Origin: Pempheris klunzingeri | Lineage: Eukaryota > Chordata > Actinopteri > Acropomatiformes > Pempheridae | Direction: 5' to 3' | Assembly: GCF_042242105.1 (NCBI RefSeq) | Contig: NC_092025.1 | Span: forward strand, 19,113,156 to 19,177,155 | Length of the DNA: 64,000 bases | In this document: positions 12,701-24,122 of the stretch, one piece after another | Numbering within the stretch: position 1 is the first letter of the stretch | Layout: each line of letters begins with the position of its first letter | The notes under the pieces: model-generated | Told to the model about the DNA's origin: nothing | Databases searched by the model: none | Seen by the model: the letters and a program-made list of their open reading frames with translations, nothing else | Program-made: the position numbers and the translations under genes

Positions 12701-15700
12701 TCAATATGAAAATAATAATAAAATAAATTCAAATAAATTCAAATTCAAAATAATATTGAAAAGTTACTAATAATCCGCCTCTCTTCCCTTGATGGACAGT
12801 GAGTAATACCTTTTAAGCAAAGCAATCCAGAGCCCTTTTTTGATGTGAAAGTGCACTGCTGCTTCACTGTTAGAAGTATTAGGCAGCGCAAAGGGGTGTG
12901 CCAATCTATATTTGTTAATTGTATTAATGTGAAGGACGGTAATGCCAGGAGAAATTCTTAGCAATAAGTTTCAAAATCATCTACAGACTCATATCCAATA
13001 AGATGCTTTTGTTCAGAAAAGGATTTGGCTGAATACACCTATGGGCAAAATCCGTCTGAGCAGATTCTTGTTTTTCCAATTTTTACTGAGGACACAGACA
13101 ACAGAGATGTTGCACAACTTGGACAGCAACAAAGTCTTTATTGAAAAGCCTGTTACAACAAACTGCAACCCAGAAAATTAGTTTGCCTGAAGGCATTTAT
13201 CACACAAAGGGCTGGTTTTATTCTGTGGTTTATTTTGTGTTCCTTGCAGCAACTTCCTGTGGTGACATCCAGCACCATCGTCAGGTGTCGGTCCTGCAGA
13301 ACCTACATCAACCCCTTCGTCTCTTTCCTGGACCAGAGGAGGTGGAAGTGCAACTTGTGCTATCGGGTCAATGATGGTAAGAAATGCAGGAGGAGTGATA
13401 AGATGTGACCATCTGAAAGAGGGAGAACATTGGAGGTGGTCCAAAATAATACAGCTTAGCAACAAAACGTACAGTATTTCCATTAAGTAGCTTTTGAATT
13501 TCAAGGCAAATTTCAAGCTAATTTTGATGACCTAAATAATATAATGTGAAGCTACTATGCCTTTTAAGCAACATTCACATAAAATATTGATGTTGGCTTT
13601 TGATAGCCAGAAGTTACTTTGGTAAGATGGTATTTTTTTCTTTTTCTTTTTAGCTGCATGAACACCAGACACGGTGAACCCGACACTTGGGTTTCAGGGT
13701 AGACGGGATCAGTGTAACAGGAGAAATTTGTGTTTAAATTATTCTAGGAGGACTAGAAGCTGCAAGTGAAGATGCACAGAGCATCTTATATGTTTAGATT
13801 AAGGAAAAAGCAAGAAGAAATCCACTTTTTTAAAATGATCATATGATGACTATATATAATACAACACAGAAAGGAATGCATTAAGAGCCGATGACATTTA
13901 TAAATTAATTTAATATCTTGCATACACCTACTCCCCACAACCCCAATACGTATTCTCACCTTCATAACTGTGGTCTTAATAGTAATTAAACATCAGTAAT
14001 GACAAGATACAATGTTACTACAACTCTTTGCTCTTTACTCCTCTTTGCTTTTTTTCATGCTGAAAATTGAATTACACACAAAATACATAGCGCACTATAT
14101 AATCCTGTAAGTTCACTAGACTTTGTGTCTCTGTGTCTAGTTCCAGAGGAATTTATGTACAACCCAGTCAGCAGATCGTACGGAGAGCCACACAAAAGGC
14201 CCGAGGTCCAGAACGCCACCATCGAATTTATTGCTCCTTCAGAATACATGGTAGGTTTCAACTGCTTAATTACAGTGGTCCCATTTAGGATCTGATCAGT
14301 TACCTGCGTTCTCTGTTTATTACAAATAAGCAGCTAATCTTCCATGTGAGTATTAATGTGATGGTGTTTCCTTTTGTGACAGTGAGTCTTTATTGACAAA
14401 TGTTTCCTGATTTACCCAGCTGAGGCCACCACAGCCTGCTGTTTACCTCTTCGTTCTTGACGTATCCCACAATGCAGTGGAGACGGGCTACCTGAAAGTG
14501 TTCTGCCAGTCATTGCTGGACAACATCAATGCGTATGTACAACATTCAATTTCCTTTTATAGGAGAGGTTGAGCAGACAGAAGGGCCTTTTTTTTTTTTT
14601 TTTTAATGTAAATTCCCGCACTGCCTCCAACTGTAGAGAGGGACAATACAGAAATTCAGTTTAAATGTTCAGCATTTCGTGTTTAGATAAACCAACATAC
14701 TCAAGATTGTTAATGAAGTTATTTCATCATTTGTAAATACACTTTTTGCACATTCAGCAGTCATCTTTATTCTGCAAGGAACTGGCAAAATGGGCAAAAT
14801 ACGGGCAAATAGTTTTGTTGTTGTCATAATGTGAAGTAATCTAATTCAACAGAAGTAGCTTAACTTCATACTGCAATGCTGAAATGGCTAGCTTTATTTC
14901 ATTGTGTGTGTGTGTGCCTGCATCCTAGGCTTCCTGGAGACTCGCGGACAAAGGTTGGCTTCATCACCTTTGACAGCACCATCCACTTCTACAACCTACA
15001 GGAGGGACTTTCCCAGCCTCAGATGCTCATCGTGTCTGACATCGAAGGTGAGACACGGCTGACCGCAAAAGTCACTCTGGGTGCTCTCCTCCGCGCTACA
15101 GCAACTGGACACCAGCTGCAAGCTTACAGCAGTTAATCAGACCTAATAATAAATGTATAAGCTATCTAGAGGTCAGTAAACATGAAAGCTATGTTTTGGT
15201 GGACTTGAGCTTTAGGTAAATTAACTACACCATAAGCCACAGGCCAATTAACACCACAAGCAATGGCTCTGAGTTTATGTTACTTAAATGAAATGAATTT
15301 CATAGTAAATGCACTGTTAAAATGAGCCTCGTCACTATTATATCACTGTGTGTATGACTGTTATATTTGTTTGAAGAATAACATTTTGTGCTCTACAGAT
15401 ATCTTTTTACCAACACCAGACAGCCTTCTAGTAAACCTCAATGAATGCAAAGAGGTAAGACCATGATTAAAGCTGTGAACCAGAGTTACATGATTAACTG
15501 CATTTCGTTATTTTGTCACATTTATAAATTCTAGGCTTTGTGTTAGTCTTGTGTTTTTTTATTTCTTTACACTATGTAGGAATTAATATTAATAACTACT
15601 GTTTATTTAAACCTGCCACACTGCAGAGTGAGAGAAACTCAAGTCATTCTGGGGCTCTGACCTCCTTTCATATGGAAGAAGGATGAAATGAGAAATAAAT

Positions 15701-18700
15701 GTTTTCCCTCAGGGATCAATAATGGGTCAGAAAAATAAGACTCACTGCCTGTATTTGTTTTTCAGCTTGTGCAGGATCTGCTGAAGAGCCTGCCTAATTT
15801 ATTTGAAAAGACCATGGAGACCCAGTCTGCCCTGGGTTCAGCTCTGCAAGCGGCCTTCAAGCTGCTGTCGCCCACTGGGGGGCGCATGTCTGTCTTTCAG
15901 ACCCAGCTGCCTAACCTTGGTGTGGGGGCACTCCAGTCCAGAGAGGACCCCAACCAACGGGCATCTGCCAAGGTAAGATCTCTGAGGTTGGACATCAGAA
16001 TGAAGGTCTGAGGAGCTGTTTAGTGTACACCAGGCGTTAAATATTTTCATAAATAGAAATACAAATGTTGACAATGAACATTATAGTGCTCTAAATTATC
16101 ATTTTGAGCTCATAGTACCACCTTCGGTGTTTTCCTTCAGGACATCCAGCACTTATCCCCAGCGACAGACTTCTACAAGAAGCTGGCTCTGGACTGCTCC
16201 GGCCTGCAGGTGGCGGTTGACCTGTTCTTGCTCAGCTCTCAGTACTGCGACCTGGCATCACTTGGTAAGTTCTACACTGAATGGATGTGAGAGGGCACAT
16301 AGAAGAAAAGAGGGAGGGAGGATATAAACCAACTACACCACCACTAAGCCACACAATTTGAAAAAAAACTATTGGCACATTTTATTTCTTAGAACAAGAC
16401 ATGAAAATATGTTTAAGGCTGTGATAACCACAGGCCTTATCTCACCAAAAACAATTCAAAAATCCATTGACTTCAAGATGAGGGAACCAGAAGTGGGTTT
16501 AAGGATTAATTCCAGCGGCACTATTAAACAACAGGGAAAAATAATAGTACAATGATACTATTGTGAGACAATATTAGGATTTGTTTTTATTATCTTTATT
16601 TTAGGCTTATGGCAAACACAGGACTTATTTTTCCAAATAAACCAAAAAAAACCTTCTAAGGAAAGAAAAGCTTGTTAAATCTAGTGGTGGAACATGTTGC
16701 TCCAAATCATTTTATTTCTGGGTTTCAAAACACTGAGTGCTAAAAAAACACGGGTAATCAGTCAGTAGAATAAGTGGAAAACACGACACATTTACATGTC
16801 ATCAGTAGTTGCTAAAATCAGATTTTTATATCCAGCTTTTTGGCACCAGTTGCAAGCACAGGCGGGGAAAGTGGTAATTGGGTATGAATCTATCTTACTC
16901 ATGTGAAAAACAAGACAATCAGTATCTCCTTGTGTGCCCCCTCGCTCTCTCTCTCCCAGGCTGCATATCCAGATACTCGGCAGGGAGCGTTTACTACTAT
17001 CCCTCCTACCACCACCAGCACAACCCCGCTCAGGTGGAGTGTTTCCAGAAGGATCTGAAGAGATACTTAACAAGGAAGGTCGGCTTCGAGGCCGTCATGA
17101 GGATACGCTGCACCAAAGGTCGAACATTGACCTTAATATACATTACCAGTTTTTTGAAAACATCAGTGTTGAAAAGCACTTTAAAAAATATGTTTTATGT
17201 AAATATACATCTATAGTTTGGTCCAGTTTGATTGATTTTGTGTGTCTGTCTCTTTGCAGGGCTGTCCATCCACACGTTCCACGGAAACTTCTTTGTGCGC
17301 TCCACAGATCTGTTGTCCCTTCCCAACGTGAACCCAGACGCTGGCTTTGCAGTTCAGATGTCTATCGAGGAAAACCTGGATGATATGCAAGTCGTCTCTT
17401 TCCAGGCCGCACTGCTTTATACGTCCAGCAAAGGTACGCACATACACGGCAAGGTTGTTTTTTTTTTCAAAGTCACTTTGAAACTTAGGAAGAATTATTA
17501 ATCTGTGTTTTCTCTCACAGGAGAGAGGAGGATCCGTGTGCACACCTTGTGTCTCCCTGTGGTCAATTCTCTGTCTGACATCTTCGCTGGTGCTGATGTT
17601 CAAGCCATGTCTGGTCTGCTGGCTTGCATGGGTACGTAGCACACTTTATAACACCTTTTGGCGATGCATAAAAAAATACTCTGAAATAATAAATTGTGTC
17701 TCATGATATTTCTACAAAATATTGATTACCAAGTTACAAATTCTTAAAATTAAATCTACTCCTTGTCTTAAAGGAAGCATGTCTAATGACTGTCTTAGAT
17801 GAGCACTGACACTGGGGTTGTGCAATTCATATATAAGAAGGTCATGTCATACGATTTGCTTTTAGGGCATACCTGCAATAGCATCTAATGTAATTACCCT
17901 CAGTATTGTTTTACAATTTGATGTGATACTGCCAGTGATACTTTTCTGGATACGTAATTACATCATATAACGAATGTTTTCAAAGTGCATATTTTCCTCC
18001 AAAACAGAGGCATCAGTTTGATGTGTGTGTGTTTCAGTGGGAGTTGAGTAAGTGTAAAGACTTATGGGCAAACTTGGATTTGTTTAAAGGATCACTCTGA
18101 AATGATTCTTCATTGTTGCAGTAAACAGTCTTTTCATTGGCTACAGATTAAATCATTGCAGGCTTTTCATGCACTTTGCCGATATTACCACTGACAGATG
18201 GAGATGAGTGGCGCAGCTGTGGTTACCTAGCAACCATCTGAGCAGTCTGATCTGTCCTGGCTCATCTCACAGTCACTCAGAGACCAGACGCTGATATTGT
18301 GCTTTCTTCAAAATCTGGCACAGAGTGGCTCTGCCACTGTCATTTGAGCCTTACTTCTACTGAAAGCCCACAGCTGTTTTTAACTGCTCATTGCAAAGTT
18401 ACATTGAAATTAAAAAAAAAAAAGCTATAATGTACAGATAAATTACCATAAATTACATTTGTTCAAAGTTCGAGGTTAATAATAAACTTGATCAAGTTAA
18501 TTTTCAAACCTGCAATCCCACCAGATTGATAACAACAAACTTTTTTTGGTCCTTATATGGGATGGGATGCATACAGAGTCCAACCATTTACACCATCACT
18601 GATTTTCAGTCCCTGCTACACCCTCATAGATTTTATATACTAGGCAGTGTTAACAGTTCATGAGTCTCCCTTCCTGTAGAGACACCATTGAAATGTTGTG

Positions 18701-20691
18701 TCTTCCTTGTCTGTGTTTTTCTCACCTAGAGCCATTATACATACAATTTGTACGTAATTATAGCTTCTCTCAAATTCTGAGAGTTGTTTCCAGAATAATT
18801 GGACAAATGGTTGAACATTGATGAGGTCTGTGTGTTTCTGTCATTAATGTTACTCTCACTGGGGTTAGTCAGAAATGCTAAAGTCCTACACACAGCGTTT
18901 TAAATTGTTGAGATTGTGACTCCTCCTGACAACTGTCGATGCGTCCCTCTCTCTCCAGCTGTGGACCGCTCAGTGACGGCCAGCCTGAGTGATGCCAGAG
19001 ATGCGATGACCAACGCTGTCATTGACTCGCTGATGTCGTACCGGCAGTCTGTGTTGACCATCCAGCAGCCCGGCCTGCTGGCCCCAGCCTGCCTCAGACT
19101 CTTCCCCCTCTACATCCTCGCCTTGCTCAAACAGGTTGGCTTTTATTGCAGAGTTGGTTAATTTACTCATTGATTTAACACAAGCCACTAAAATTAAAAC
19201 TTTGTGGCAATTGAATAACACGCTTTACTCCCAGGATCCTGTGACAGCTAAGCCTTTACAAATCCCTTTTCGCATGTTTGTGTGTGTGCACCCTGCAGAA
19301 ATCCTTCAGGACGGGGACCAGCACCAGGCTGGATGACCGGGTATATGCCATGTATCAGCTTAAGTACCAGCCGCTGGCCTACGCCATGCTGATGATCCAC
19401 CCTGCTCTGTACCGTGTGGATGATCTGACCGATGAGGTGAGGAAGATGAAATTTCACACTAATATGTGGAAATAAGCTGTTTTGCTTAAGGACTGTTTTT
19501 TTAGTCCTTAACAGCTAAAACTCTAAATTCAGTCTAGGTGTGGGTGAACCTGAACAGTCATTCCAATATTTTCCACATTTATTTGAAGTGTCTCCATGTT
19601 GCTGAGTAATCTTCTCTTTTTTTTTTTGTTTGTTTTTGTTTCTTGCACCCTCAGGGAGCTTTGAACATAAATGAGCGAACCATCCCTCAGCCCAGACTGC
19701 TGCAGCTGACAGTGGAGAAGCTCAGCAGGGAGGCAGCTTTCCTCATGGATGCTGGAACGGTACAAAGCCATGCTATTAACACTCACAACAACAAAAATAC
19801 AGAGCTGCTGTATTTTGTCTCACTTAAGGATTTGACATGGTTTTGCAATTATTGCGACAGCCCCACATTTATGAAGGGGCACAGTTAACTAGTGTGGAAT
19901 TCGTACAAGCTTCGGTTTTAATCTTTTTACATTTCAAGCACCCAGTAATGGTGTGCTCACACTGCTCTCGTAGCTCTCATACTATAATACTTTTACGTTT
20001 AATATTTACCTTATTGTGTTCCAAAAGGTGATGTATTTGTGGATTGGACGGAATTGCAACCCCAACTTCCTCACACAAGTCCTGGGAGTTCCCAACTACG
20101 CTGCCGTGCCTGATAACCTGGTAGGAAACCTCATGTTGCAGCAGCCACACTTATGAAACACTGTTTGTGTTCATTGTTCAATCCTCCACTTTGCCTCCAA
20201 CAAATGACTCATCTGTTAACCTACACACAGTACAGCTACAGTTTCACTTCTCCACTCCAATGATAAAAACTTGACTGTCGCTCGCTCTCCTCTCACAGTA
20301 TGTGCTCCCAGAGCTGGACACTGCCGAGTCACAAAGAACCAGAGCTTTCATTGGCTGGTTGAGGGATCAGAGGCCGTTCTTCCCCTCCCTGCGTATCATC
20401 AGGTGGGCAACATCAACATCCTGTATAAGAAAGTAAAGAATCAAATAGCAAGAGTGTGGGGTTTCCATGATAAAACAAAACTCTTGAATTCCCTCTGCCA
20501 GCGCTTTAAAATGAAAGAGCTCTTTCGCAAACTACAGCTGACTTTTTTTTCTCGCTCTTTATCGTTTGACTCTCAGGGACGAGAGCCAGCTGAAAGCCAC
20601 CTTTATGCAGAGCATGATTGAGGACCGAACAGAGTCGGCCCTGTCGTACTACGAGTTCCTGCTTCACCTCCAACAGCAAATCTCCAAATAG
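3785..20691 (+). CDS. sec24a: Protein transport protein Sec24A, COPII cargo adaptor
   Basis: Sec24 is the cargo-binding subunit of the inner COPII coat at ER exit sites, working with Sec23 and Sar1. I trace 23 coding exons, all GT-AG: 3785-3845, 6549-7157, 8858-9022, 10212-10274, 11002-11168, 11747-11934, 12294-12396, 13250-13376, 14141-14250, 14420-14532, 14929-15047, 15399-15454, 15766-15972, 16141-16264, 16960-17118, 17260-17433, 17521-17631, 18959-19134, 19299-19436, 19655-19759, 20028-20120, 20299-20402, 20577-20691. Phases agree throughout and give 1128 residues (human SEC24A about 1093). Order of parts: a proline/glutamine-rich N-terminus (about 1-420, mostly exon 2); a zinc finger with Cys465, Cys468, Cys486 and Cys489 (exon 8); the trunk domain, with VYLFVLDVS near its start; beta-sandwich and helical segments; and a C-terminal gelsolin-like domain (MYLWIG, exon 21). 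Start is MSTAGFNSQNG. The long Pro-rich N-terminus and synteny favour the A paralogue over B, C or D. Confidence 0.95.
3846..6548 (+). other. sec24a intron 1
   Basis: A 2.7 kb first intron with no recognisable gene. Its first 300 bases are rich in GCTAAC/TTAGC words. A perfect CRE-type palindrome TGACGTCA lies at 6174-6181. I see no other structure. Confidence 0.6.
8690..8815 (+). repeat. Diverged fragment of TAATCGATTAATCG-type dispersed repeat in sec24a intron 2
   Basis: The block has the order seen in other copies of this common teleost family: a degenerate GATTGAAAAATGATTCATC part, then a run of A, then CTGGTTCCAACTTTTGAAAT, then GATTTGCTGC. It is short and diverged, so it is an old relic. 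The family behaves like a non-autonomous DNA element; its formal name is not known to me. Confidence 0.5.
9443..9464 (+). repeat. (TTGA)n tetranucleotide repeat
   Basis: About five tandem copies of TTGA in sec24a intron 3. Confidence 0.8.
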
Positions 20692-20896
20692 TCTTCAGTG
20701 GGACTGCAGAGGCGAAGAAACACTGAAGTGTATCAGTGTGTGCGTGTGAGCGTGTGCGTATGTTTGTATATTGTGTGTATGCGTGAAAGCAACGGGAGGC
20801 AGACTCGAGGATTTGCCTCTTGCGCCATCTCCAGCTGCGGTGCACCATCTCTCTGAGGAAAAGCTTCTGAGCTGAACTGACGTGCAGCATCACTCA

Positions 20897-20902
20897 AATA
20901 AA
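20897..20902 (+). terminator. Proximal poly(A) signal of sec24a
   Basis: AATAAA about 205 bases after the stop codon. Confidence 0.5.
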
Positions 20903-21869
20903 ATTATGTGACAGTTGCGAGGACGGAGAACGACAAAGAATGGATTCTGATGCTTATTTGGCACTTTTTTACCCAGCTGAAGCAGTGCGTTGGAAGGAGA
21001 AAAAACGAGAAATCCAATGTCAATGAATGAATGAATGAATGAATCAGTGTTTATTCTCATAGAACAATGCTATCTTACTGAGCTATCGTTCAGATACAGT
21101 CCAGGCAAACGGATATGTGACGTGTTTTTGTTCAAAAAGCACAGGTGTCTGCGTTTTACTACAAGGCAAACGTATGTATGTTCGTATGTATGCTCAAGAC
21201 TGTCTGTGAGGATGTGTAGTATGTTTGCGCTCAAAGACTGTTATTGGGTGTCACCAGGAGTATTCGAATAAGGAGCACCTGAACTCTAACAACACTCTAA
21301 TATCGTACCCGAAGGACAGAACGTGTGCTTTTTATTTCTCAGTCATTATAATTGTGTGTTCGAACAAATCCGTAGACTCTGTTGTAAAATGTTAAAGCTG
21401 TTGGAAGGTGGATCGACCTTTGCCGTCATCGCTGCCTTGAATGTGTGGACTTGGCAGTGGAAAGTTGTTTTCATTGGTTTGATCTGTCCTTCAGAAACTC
21501 TGTCACCTTTTCTGTCTCTGGACATTCAGAACACCTCTGATGACATTGCTGTTCTGTTTGTTTCTTTTTTTTTTTTTTTTTTTTTTTTTCGGATAATCTA
21601 ATAATTTATGAGACTCCCAATCTGATTAAAATCTATAATTGCCTTGTATGGGAACTCACTTTTTATTATTAAACCTCTGTTCAAATACAGACTCTATATA
21701 TGAAATATTTTAATATAATAGGATATGGGAAATTCTTTAACACAGACATAACAAAGCCATTGTGATCTTTTAATCATGCTTATTGATACTTGTATATTGA
21801 AAAGACTGCGTTATATAAAGGTGAAGAAATGCTGATTTTAGTATAAACATGGTGAAATGATGCTAAGAA

Positions 21870-21875
21870 AATAAA
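21870..21875 (+). terminator. Distal poly(A) signal of sec24a
   Basis: AATAAA followed within 30 bases by T/G-rich sequence (TTTTGTGTTTTGG), a good downstream element. Confidence 0.55.
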
Positions 21876-22468
21876 ATGTTTGGGACTTTTTAAATGTAGT
21901 TTTGTGTTTTGGTGGGTGAACAGTGTTTATTCAGTGAAAAGGAAGACTACAAAACAGAGTATGGACCAAGATAGTCAATTTTTTTCTTGACTAGGCATGA
22001 ATTGAAGGTTTTTTTTGGTCTGATTTCATAAGCTTGTAATCTATGTATTATAAAAGCAAACATGTATTTAGAAACTTACAAATATGTTTTGATCTTCATG
22101 CACAAAAAAACTGTCTTTCATAAAGAACTGATGAAAATAAAAATAGCCTGTGTGTGTACAGAGGAAACTACAGAGGTCTGGACTCGAGTCACATGGTTTA
22201 GACTCGAGTCATGAGTCAGGCTTGCAACTCGACCTCGATCTGAACACCAAGGACCTGTGACCTCACCCGTCAAGAGAGAAAACGTACGGATTACCTAAAC
22301 AATAACCAAGTTAGGACCCTACTTGGGCTAAAAAGACGTTAGTAAAGGTGTGCAGGTTGTCAGCTCCTCATTTTCCTGACAGAAGAAGCTTTGATTCATT
22401 TCAATACAAGAATTAAACAAGTCTGACTGAGCTTGTTCAAGAAAAATATACTGGAGTTACTGGATTGT

Positions 22469-22494
22469 GTGAGGTGAGGTGAGGTGAGGTGAGG
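22469..22494 (+). repeat. (GAGGT)n pentanucleotide repeat
   Basis: About five tandem copies of a GAGGT unit. Confidence 0.8.
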
Positions 22495-22514
22495 CATGAG
22501 GTGCACACACTAAC

Positions 22515-22960
22515 TGATTGGTCAATCAACTGAAAATTAATCAATCATTTTGGTGATCACCTAATTGTTTAAGTCAATTTTAAAAGCAAAAAAGGTATGA
22601 AGGTATCAAATGTAAATAGAGAGACATCTGCTGCAACTTTCTGGATGTGCAAAGTTATTTTCTATGATCATATGTGTAAACCACAGAAAAATCAAATCAA
22701 ACGGGATCAACCATGCATATTTTTTGCCTCTATAGTTTCTGGTTTTCCTCCATCAGTAAACTGAATGTGTTTGGGTTTTGAGCTTATGGTCGAACAAAAC
22801 AAGACCTCTGAAGACATCAGCATGGACTGAAGGAAACTGCTGGAAATTTTAGCTATTTTCTGACATTATAAATAGGAATAATTCATTACATAAGAAAACT
22901 ATCTCTAGATAAAGTGAAAATAGATGTTTCTAGTGCTGGCTCCAAGCCTAAGGCCCATTA
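22515..22960 (+). repeat. Long relic of TAATCGATTAATCG-type dispersed repeat
   Basis: Starts with degenerate ATTGGTCAATCAACTG / AATTAATCAATCATTTTGG and goes on to hallmark internal words of the family: GTAAACTGAATGTGTTTGGG, then GGTCGAACAAAACAAGAC, then GAAGACATCA, then TATTTTCTGACATTATA. It keeps more of the internal sequence than any other copy here. I infer a non-autonomous DNA transposon relic. Confidence 0.6.
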
Positions 22961-23100
22961 ATCCTTGCTGATTTAGAGTTTGTTTTTTTAATTCTCTTGT
23001 GTTTGCAGATGCACTAGAAGTACATAACTACTCAGGCAGATCCCGTCAAACACGTTAAGAGGGCTTGTTTCCTGCCAGTCAGCGTTGAGGGCTTTAAAAA

Positions 23101-23272
23101 CCCCTAAACCACCTCGTCATCGTGGCCGCGACGTCATCACTGTGCGTCCTCGCCAGACAACGCTCGGTCATGTTTACCGTCTAATTCAGTGAGCAGGGGC
23201 TTTTGTGTTGTCGACTGTCAAATCGCATGTTATTTGTGAATTTGCCTCGTAGTTTATTTCATTTATTTCAAC
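23101..23272 (+). promoter_or_regulatory. caml promoter and 5' UTR
   Basis: A CpG-rich patch directly upstream of the caml start includes a CRE-like GACGTCATCA (23130-23139). No TATA box is obvious. The transcription start probably lies within 23150-23220. Confidence 0.4.
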
Positions 23273-23989
23273 ATGGAGTCCGGGGAGGCCAACGAGGAGA
23301 AGGCGGCCAGTCTGTCTGCGGCGCAGAGGAGAGCAGAGATCCGGAGGAGAAAGCTGCTCCTCAATTCAGAGGACAGGATGCACAGAATCGTGGGCTTCGC
23401 CAAAAATGAGTCAGAAAACAACGGTATGCTGTATAGAGAATAAAACCACTACATGGACAATCAGGATGACCAAATTATTAGCCTTATTATTAGTCCTTTT
23501 GGATCTATGTTATGCACATATGTTTCATGATAATTTGTATGTACTGTGGTTTTGTTGGCATGTTCTGCACTGACTATGTCTGTAGCATGTGTAGTCCTCC
23601 TCTGATGCTTCTTCCATTTTGTCCCTTTTGTTTTTGGGGAGGTTTTCTTATCCGAATGGAGAGTGTGAGGACAGAACACTGCACAGACTGTAAAGCCTCC
23701 TGGGACAAATTGTGATGTTTGGATATATAACTAATATTTGTGACACAAACAAGCTCAAACGCATCACTTATCCTGATAGGAGGAAGGACGACACAAAAAC
23801 ACTGAGAGGGAGTGAGAGGGAGGGAGGTAGAGAGAGAAAGAGAGGGAGGGAGGTAGAGAGATAGATGGAGGGAGGGAGGGGGAGAGGGAGGGAGGGAGGG
23901 GGAGAGAGAGGGAGGGAGAGAGAGAGGGAGGGAGGGAGGGGAGGGAGAGAGAGGAGGGAGGGGAGGGAGAGAGAGAGAGAGAGAGGGAG

Positions 23990-24028
<39 letters not shown>

Positions 24029-24067
24029 GAGGGAGGGAGAGAGAGAGAGGGAGGGAGGGAGAGGGAG

Positions 24068-24122
<55 letters not shown>

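Larger units (their letters stand above)
20692..21900 (+). other. sec24a 3' UTR
   Basis: The sequence after the TAG stop (20689-20691) has polyadenylation hexamers AATAAA at 20897-20902 and 21870-21875. The first would give a UTR of about 220 bases and the second about 1.2 kb. An (AATG)n stretch lies near 21023-21044 and a long T-run near 21566-21590. Which signal is used cannot be told from sequence. Confidence 0.6.
21901..23100. other. sec24a-caml intergenic region
   Basis: No gene is seen. It contains a degenerate ACTCGAGTCA-rich repeat (about 22180-22230), a short GAGGT tandem repeat (22469-22494) and a long relic of the TAATCGATTAATCG-type element (about 22515-22960). Confidence 0.6.
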
